This document shows positions 4,990-8,145 of a DNA stretch of 8,145 bases, one piece after another. Both the position numbers and the translations under genes were made by a program. Source of the DNA: an uncultured Clostridia bacterium (GTDB lineage: Bacteria; Bacillota; Clostridia; UBA1381). Each line of letters starts with the position of its first letter. The first letter of the stretch is position 1. The stretch lies in contig CAKSGP010000050.1 in assembly GCA_934454745.1 (NCBI GenBank), forward strand, positions 1 through 8,145, read 5' to 3'. The notes below the pieces were generated by a model. The model searched no databases and was not told where the DNA came from. It saw only the letters and a program-made list of their open reading frames with translations.

Positions 4990-5196
4990 ATGACAATGGG
5001 AAGTAAGATAAAGAAATATCTATTTGACAATGGGATAACACAAAGATTTGTTTGTCAAAAAACAGGTATACCAAGTAATACATTTTCAACGATGCTGAAT
5101 AATAAGCGAAAAATAACCGTTGAAGAATATGCGTTAATTTGTAATGCATTGGGGTTAAGTCTTGAATACCTATTTGAAAAAGACAAAACGGCGTAA
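4990..5196 (+). CDS. Cro-like XRE regulator
   Basis: The 68-residue product is essentially a single helix-turn-helix domain (about 4-62; ITQRFVCQKTGIPSNTFSTM contains the recognition region), the size expected for a Cro-type protein that turns off the repressor promoter and commits to lytic growth. I chose ATG 4990 because AAAGGAG lies upstream at a good distance and the earlier in-frame start at 4942 precedes the predicted transcription start. It is the first gene of the rightward operon. The next gene begins 14 bases after its stop, with that gene's ribosome site overlapping this stop codon. Function inferred from position opposite the repressor. Confidence 0.85.
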   Translation: MTMGSKIKKYLFDNGITQRFVCQKTGIPSNTFSTMLNNKRKITVEEYALICNALGLSLEYLFEKDKTA

Positions 5197-5210
5197 AGGA
5201 GGTGACAGGA

Positions 5211-5606
5211 ATGTTTGAAAATTTAGAGCTGTTGTTATTTAAAAACAAGCTCACAAAGCATGATTTGGCGGATTTAATAGGAATGAAGTACAATACACTG
5301 CTAACCAAAATGAGCGGTAAACAACAATTCAGATTAGACGAGGTGCTTTTAATCAAGAATGTATTTTCTGAATACAGTATTGAATACTTATTCGCAACGG
5401 ACAATGCAAAGAGGAGCGGGGAGATGGTGGAGAATGAAGATAGCTTAAACAAAGGTGAAGCCGTACACATATTAGGGCATATATACGGTATGCTCCAATA
5501 CGCACAGCTTCACAATAATTTAATCGAACATATTGAAGATGAAGAAATGATTTATATTCTTAAACAGCTTCAAGATATTATTCAAAAATTACATGAAGGT
5601 AAATAG
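5211..5606 (+). CDS. Second XRE-type regulator with acidic tail
   Basis: The 131-residue product has an N-terminal helix-turn-helix domain (about 4-62; LTKHDLADLIGMKYNTLLTKM) and a C-terminal region (about 75-128) that is acidic and helical (LNKGEAVHILGHIYGML, then LKQLQDIIQKL), likely for oligomerisation or partner binding. ATG 5211 is chosen over GTG 5202 because AAAGGAGG (5195-5202) sits eight bases before it and covers that GTG. The ribosome site overlaps the stop of the Cro-like gene, so expression is coupled. Two tandem XRE genes downstream of PR suggest a second layer of control; it could modulate repressor, Cro or later genes. Exact role unknown. Confidence 0.82.
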   Translation: MFENLELLLFKNKLTKHDLADLIGMKYNTLLTKMSGKQQFRLDEVLLIKNVFSEYSIEYLFATDNAKRSGEMVENEDSLNKGEAVHILGHIYGMLQYAQLHNNLIEHIEDEEMIYILKQLQDIIQKLHEGK

Positions 5607-5653
5607 GTTTGTCAATAAGTGTGTACAGGACATAAAAGAAAGGTGTGATTAAC

Positions 5654-5935
5654 ATGGCAACGAGATTGCCTATTGCAGATGTAAATGCGGTATTAAAAGC
5701 ATATTACGGCAACGGATATATAGGAAACAAAGAAATAAAAGAGATTTTCGGCACGACGGCATCAAGCACGGTGTGGAAATTGAAAAAGGCGGTAAGAGAG
5801 GAGGAAAAGAAAAGAGAAATTCCTACCGTAGTACCAAGACAGGTGAGCGTAAGAGTGGCATTTGACGTATGGAAGATAGACGTAAAGGAAATAGAGCGAA
5901 ACCGCAGGAAACTAATTGAATTAAACTTAGCGTGA
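5654..5935 (+). CDS. Small probable DNA-binding protein
   Basis: The 93-residue product shows a likely helix-turn-helix near residues 22-48 (YIGNKEIKEIFGTTASSTVW) followed by a strongly charged helix (KKAVREEEKKRE) and a basic C-terminal helix (about 76-90). No known family was recognised with confidence. ATG 5654 follows AAAGGTG at a workable distance; a GTG nine bases upstream overlaps that site and is less likely. It lies in the early operon behind the two regulators. An excisionase or early regulator role is possible for a small basic phage protein here but is not shown by the sequence. Confidence 0.7.
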   Translation: MATRLPIADVNAVLKAYYGNGYIGNKEIKEIFGTTASSTVWKLKKAVREEEKKREIPTVVPRQVSVRVAFDVWKIDVKEIERNRRKLIELNLA

Positions 5936-5947
5936 AAGGAGAAGAAA

Positions 5948-6163
5948 GTGACAAATAAAGAGATTAAAGCGGCGTTTATGTCGGGAGCGGCGGTAATGTA
6001 CGGTGATGTATGCTACCAATACATATATTCCGTCATATACCGCAAAAACCATATAACAGGCGATGTAATGCTGCTTGCGGAGCTTATGGACAAGCACAAT
6101 AACAGCATTACAACAGTAAATGCAAGCAAAATAGAATTAGCGGAGGTATCAGCGAATGTTTAA
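5948..6163 (+). CDS. Small early phage protein, unknown function
   Basis: The 71-residue product starts at GTG 5948, with AAAGGAG (5935-5941) six bases upstream and overlapping the previous stop. It reads as a small beta-rich domain (KAAFMSGAAVMYGDVCYQYI, then VMLLAELMDKHNNSITTVNA), resembling hypothetical proteins often seen in early regions of clostridial phages. No catalytic motif. It overlaps the next gene by 8 bases, which argues that both are translated. Confidence 0.68.
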   Translation: MTNKEIKAAFMSGAAVMYGDVCYQYIYSVIYRKNHITGDVMLLAELMDKHNNSITTVNASKIELAEVSANV

Positions 6164-6323
6164 CAGAAAATTATGTGTTCCATGCAGAGAGGAATACAAG
6201 AAAACACACAATATAAAGCCGGTTGCGGGCAAAACCGAAAAGGCGACTTGCTTTAAATGCAAACGCAGAAGATTTTGCAACACATACACTATTTCAATAT
6301 TCAAAAAGAAAGGGGACAAGTAA
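6156..6323 (+). CDS. 55-residue Cys-pair protein, possible zinc ribbon
   Basis: A short gene: ATG at 6156 with CGGAGGT about eight bases upstream, stop TAA at 6321-6323. The 55-residue basic product has two Cys pairs, CVPC (C7, C10) and CFKC (C32, C35), plus C41. Two C-x2-C knuckles 21 residues apart fit a zinc ribbon. It overlaps the previous gene by 8 bases and is followed 3 bases later by the next ATG in the same frame. Likely a nucleic-acid-binding or protein-adaptor role, inferred only from the metal-site pattern and early location. Confidence 0.65.
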   Translation: MFNRKLCVPCREEYKKTHNIKPVAGKTEKATCFKCKRRRFCNTYTISIFKKKGDK

Positions 6324-6326
6324 TAT

Positions 6327-6629
6327 ATGAAAAAAATTGAGGTTTTGACAAAGTATCTGTTTATAGCATTAATCGGAGCGGAGGTATTCAAGTATGTGTA
6401 TATGAATATCAGAGGCGGGGCGGGAAGTCCCGGAGGGGAGGTGCTATTCTTATTCCTGCCGATATGGTACAGAGTGTTTAAAGATGTCGGCAGGGACGCA
6501 GTCGGAATGTTTAAAAGAGAGCAAAAAAAGAAAGCCCCATGCTTAAAGTTAGGGGATAAGCACAGGCTCTCTTTAAAAAAACAAACTCCGTATATATTAT
6601 ACAGCAAACGACAGAAAAAATCAATATAA
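6327..6629 (+). CDS. Small membrane protein, unknown function
   Basis: The 100-residue product has two hydrophobic segments, about 9-27 (YLFIALIGAEVFKYVYM) and 37-50 (GGEVLFLFLPIWYRVF), joined by a Gly-rich turn (RGGAGSPGG), then a strongly basic tail (about 56-100) predicted to be cytoplasmic. ATG 6327 is preceded by AAAGGGG at a slightly long spacing of about 11 bases. It is the last gene before an 86-bp gap with a hairpin. I do not recognise a function; a basic tail on a membrane hairpin would allow DNA or partner recruitment to the membrane, which is speculation. Confidence 0.62.
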   Translation: MKKIEVLTKYLFIALIGAEVFKYVYMNIRGGAGSPGGEVLFLFLPIWYRVFKDVGRDAVGMFKREQKKKAPCLKLGDKHRLSLKKQTPYILYSKRQKKSI

Positions 6630-6635
6630 AGTGTC

Positions 6636-6664
6636 AAAAAAAGTGCGGTGAAAATCCGCACTTT
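6636..6664 (-). terminator. Hairpin upstream of the replication gene, T tract on the minus strand
   Basis: AAAGTGCGG (6640-6648) pairs perfectly with CCGCACTTT (6656-6664); 7-nt loop. The seven A at 6636-6642 make it an intrinsic terminator for leftward transcription, yet the flanking genes run rightward. In the rightward direction only TTT follows, so rightward termination should be weak or partial. It could also be part of a replication origin for the adjacent Rep protein. Confidence 0.6.
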
Positions 6665-6715
6665 GCTGTGCTTGTATTCGGTATTAACGTTTAAACGAAA
6701 GTTGGGGGGAAAGTG

Positions 6716-7546
6716 GTGACGGGAAAATTCATAAGAGAAAAGCAGATATTTTGCGGAAGTGAATACAAAGAGGTTGACATATTCGGTTTGACGGGAATAC
6801 AGGTTAAGGCAGTAAGAGGCAAGCGGTCAAAAAGGAAAAAAGAGAGTGAACCGAAACAGAAAAATCTCAACGACAAAAATGCAAAGAGATATTTTACACA
6901 ATTAGTGGAAATGAATTTCGGGCAAGGGAAAAATGCTTTACATATATCATGTACATACAATGAAAAGTATTTGCCGAAAAGCCTTAAAGAGGCGGAGAAG
7001 TTCGGCAGCAATTACCTTAGAAGAATAGCGTACAAGAGAAAAAAAGAGGGGTTGCCGCCGCTTGAATACATATCCATAATATCATGGACGGACGGAGCGG
7101 ACGGAACACCAAAAAGAATACATCACCACATAATAATAAACGGAGGACTTGACCGAGATGAGGTTGAGGATATGTGGCGTATGAGAAAGAAAAAGGGACA
7201 GGAAAAAGGGGATTTGATAGGGTATGTCAATGCGGACAGAGTACAGCCCGACGAGAACGGTATATCAGCATTGGCGAACTACCTATGCCGGCAGGCGAAA
7301 GGAAAAAAGCGTTGGACATCAAGCCACAATTTAAAGCGGCCGTCAAGCAGAGAGAATGACAACAGATATTCTGTACGTCAGATTGACAGGCTTATTCGGT
7401 CGGGAGATGTATATGATGTGTCATATTGGGAAAAGAAATATCCCGGCTGGACAATAAAAGACACGTTATATGGAATCAAATGCGAGGTGAACAATGTGAC
7501 AGGTATTCAATCAATCTACTTAAAATTGAGGAGGAAACGATGTTAA
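6716..7546 (+). CDS. HUH-type rolling-circle replication initiator-like protein
   Basis: The 276-residue product has the ordered motifs of HUH endonucleases: motif 1 about 75-81 (LHISCTY), motif 2 at 135-142 (IHHHIIIN, metal-binding H136/H138), and motif 3 at 189-195 (YLCRQAK, candidate nicking tyrosine Y189 with K195). This matches the ORF2/G2P-like replication proteins found in many Firmicutes prophages and in small ssDNA phages. It would nick one strand at an origin and stay covalently attached through Tyr. The N-terminal 60 residues are very basic (KAVRGKRSKRKKESEPK). Start GTG 6716 is preferred over GTG 6713 because GGGGGG lies six bases upstream. Its last 7 bases overlap the resolvase gene, so the two are co-translated and probably act together on replication intermediates. 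Confidence 0.82.
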   Translation: MTGKFIREKQIFCGSEYKEVDIFGLTGIQVKAVRGKRSKRKKESEPKQKNLNDKNAKRYFTQLVEMNFGQGKNALHISCTYNEKYLPKSLKEAEKFGSNYLRRIAYKRKKEGLPPLEYISIISWTDGADGTPKRIHHHIIINGGLDRDEVEDMWRMRKKKGQEKGDLIGYVNADRVQPDENGISALANYLCRQAKGKKRWTSSHNLKRPSSRENDNRYSVRQIDRLIRSGDVYDVSYWEKKYPGWTIKDTLYGIKCEVNNVTGIQSIYLKLRRKRC

Positions 7547-8070
7547 AAAGAAGTTATCAAAGTTTTATGAATAATGCAAACGGAGCGGAGCTTGAAAAAA
7601 TGATAAAGGCGGCGTGTGGGATTTACTCCGAAAAGGGGATTGCGGAGATTGAAAAGACACCGGAGCCGTTTATGTGTCTGAAAAAAGAGGGCGAGGGAGT
7701 GTTTACGGGAAGGTTTACGGCACTTGCACAACCCGATTTTAAAGGAACGTACAAGGGCGGGCGTTCGGTTGTGTTTGAGGCAAAGTACACCAAAACGGAC
7801 AAAATTTCAAAGACGGTTGTACACGGAAAACAGCTTGAATGTTTGGAGCGGCACTATGCGTTAAATGCAATAGTGGGCGTGTGTATCGGTATCAAAGACA
7901 AATTCTATATGATACCGTGGCAGGTATGGAGGGACATGAAACAGATTTTCGGGCATCAGTATTTGACGCAAGAGGACGCAGAGCCGTACAGAGTGAAGTT
8001 AGGCAACAAGACGGTATTGTTTTTCGATTATATACATAAGCAGAAAGGGAGCGGTAACAATGGTGAGTAA
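7540..8070 (+). CDS. RecU-like Holliday junction resolvase
   Basis: The 176-residue product matches the RecU fold of the restriction-endonuclease-like nucleases: N-terminal NNANGAELEKMIKAA (E17), then QPDFKGTYKGGRSVVFEAKY, with the metal-binding set D66, E80 and K82, and the following KQLECLERH helix (Q98), as in RecU. The VGVCIGIKDKFYMIPW segment is the usual core strand. RecU cuts four-way junctions; the host enzyme is about 200 residues, so this is a compact phage version. ATG 7540 has GAGGAGG just upstream. An upstream in-frame start at 7426 lies wholly inside the Rep gene and was rejected. It overlaps Rep by 7 bases and the next gene by 11. Role: resolving recombination or replication intermediates. 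Confidence 0.88.
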   Translation: MLKRSYQSFMNNANGAELEKMIKAACGIYSEKGIAEIEKTPEPFMCLKKEGEGVFTGRFTALAQPDFKGTYKGGRSVVFEAKYTKTDKISKTVVHGKQLECLERHYALNAIVGVCIGIKDKFYMIPWQVWRDMKQIFGHQYLTQEDAEPYRVKLGNKTVLFFDYIHKQKGSGNNGE

Positions 8071-8145
8071 GACTAGATTTGTTAAAGAGGTTATGAAAGG
8101 TATTAAAGCGGCAAAAAGGAAAAAGAAACGGCATGAGCAAGAGGT
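8060..8145 (+). CDS. Start of a small, very basic protein (partial, runs off the window)
   Basis: ATG at 8060, overlapping the end of the resolvase by 11 bases, with GGGAG about eight bases upstream; a GTG at 8063 is an alternative start. The 28 visible codons begin MVSKTRFVKEVMKGIKAAKR and continue basic (KKKRHEQE). It stays open to the end of the window. The tight overlap fits the packing of the rest of the operon. Function cannot be called. Confidence 0.5.
   Translation, partial: MVSKTRFVKEVMKGIKAAKRKKKRHEQE

Noticed and set aside
4955..5470. Long minus-strand frame opposite the two XRE genes
   Set aside because: Shadow of two well-supported plus-strand genes with good ribosome sites; its product is low-complexity and lacks any recognisable domain.
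5609..5637. TTGTCA with ATAAAA 17 bp later, before the 93-residue gene
   Set aside because: The -10 match is poor and the gap is only 47 bp inside an operon; insufficient to call a promoter.
6149..6661. Long minus-strand frame opposite the Cys-pair and membrane protein genes
   Set aside because: No start site signal, opposite to a tightly packed operon; shadow frame.

Overview
The window reads as the left (lysogeny plus early) end of a temperate phage or prophage from a low-GC Gram-positive host, most likely a clostridial (Firmicutes) gut-type bacterium. This rests on strong AGGAGG-type ribosome sites, AT-rich sequence, secreted proteins with clostridial-style stalk (copper amine oxidase N-terminal-like) domains, and the order integrase - lysogeny genes - divergent repressor/Cro switch - early replication genes. 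No host gene or tRNA end is visible, so the genome boundary is not fixed.

Left arm, minus strand (1-4823): a tyrosine integrase ends in an intrinsic terminator at the far left. It is preceded by a consensus promoter whose roughly 120-nt leader holds two matching mini-hairpins and a complete intrinsic terminator before the start codon. To its right lie a solitary PemK/MazF-like protein, two paralogous secreted stalk-domain proteins (start and stop overlapping as ATGA), a four-helix membrane protein and a short XRE repressor. No convincing minus-strand promoters were found in the gaps, so these genes may be one long lysogenic transcript from the repressor promoter.

The least expected feature is a pair of about 70-nt non-coding RNA genes on the plus strand, at 3654-3759 and 4312-4416. 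Each has a perfect TTGACA-17-TATAAT promoter, a 5' hairpin and a 3' terminator hairpin with the same UUAGCGG loop. Several differences between the copies preserve base pairing, so they look like real duplicated RNA genes. They lie antisense to the gaps of the minus-strand lysogeny genes.

Switch (4824-4989): three TTCAT-N5-ATGAA operators, one inside the rightward promoter, one just after its start point, and one upstream of the repressor promoter.

Right arm, plus strand (4990-8145): a closely packed early operon with a Cro-like protein, a second XRE protein, a small probable DNA-binding protein, a small unknown, a 55-residue Cys-pair protein, a two-helix membrane protein, then, after a hairpin-bearing gap, an HUH-type replication initiator overlapping a RecU-like Holliday junction resolvase and the start of a basic protein that runs off the window. 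The early genes probably serve the lytic decision and DNA replication/recombination; the left-arm genes maintain lysogeny and may alter the host surface.
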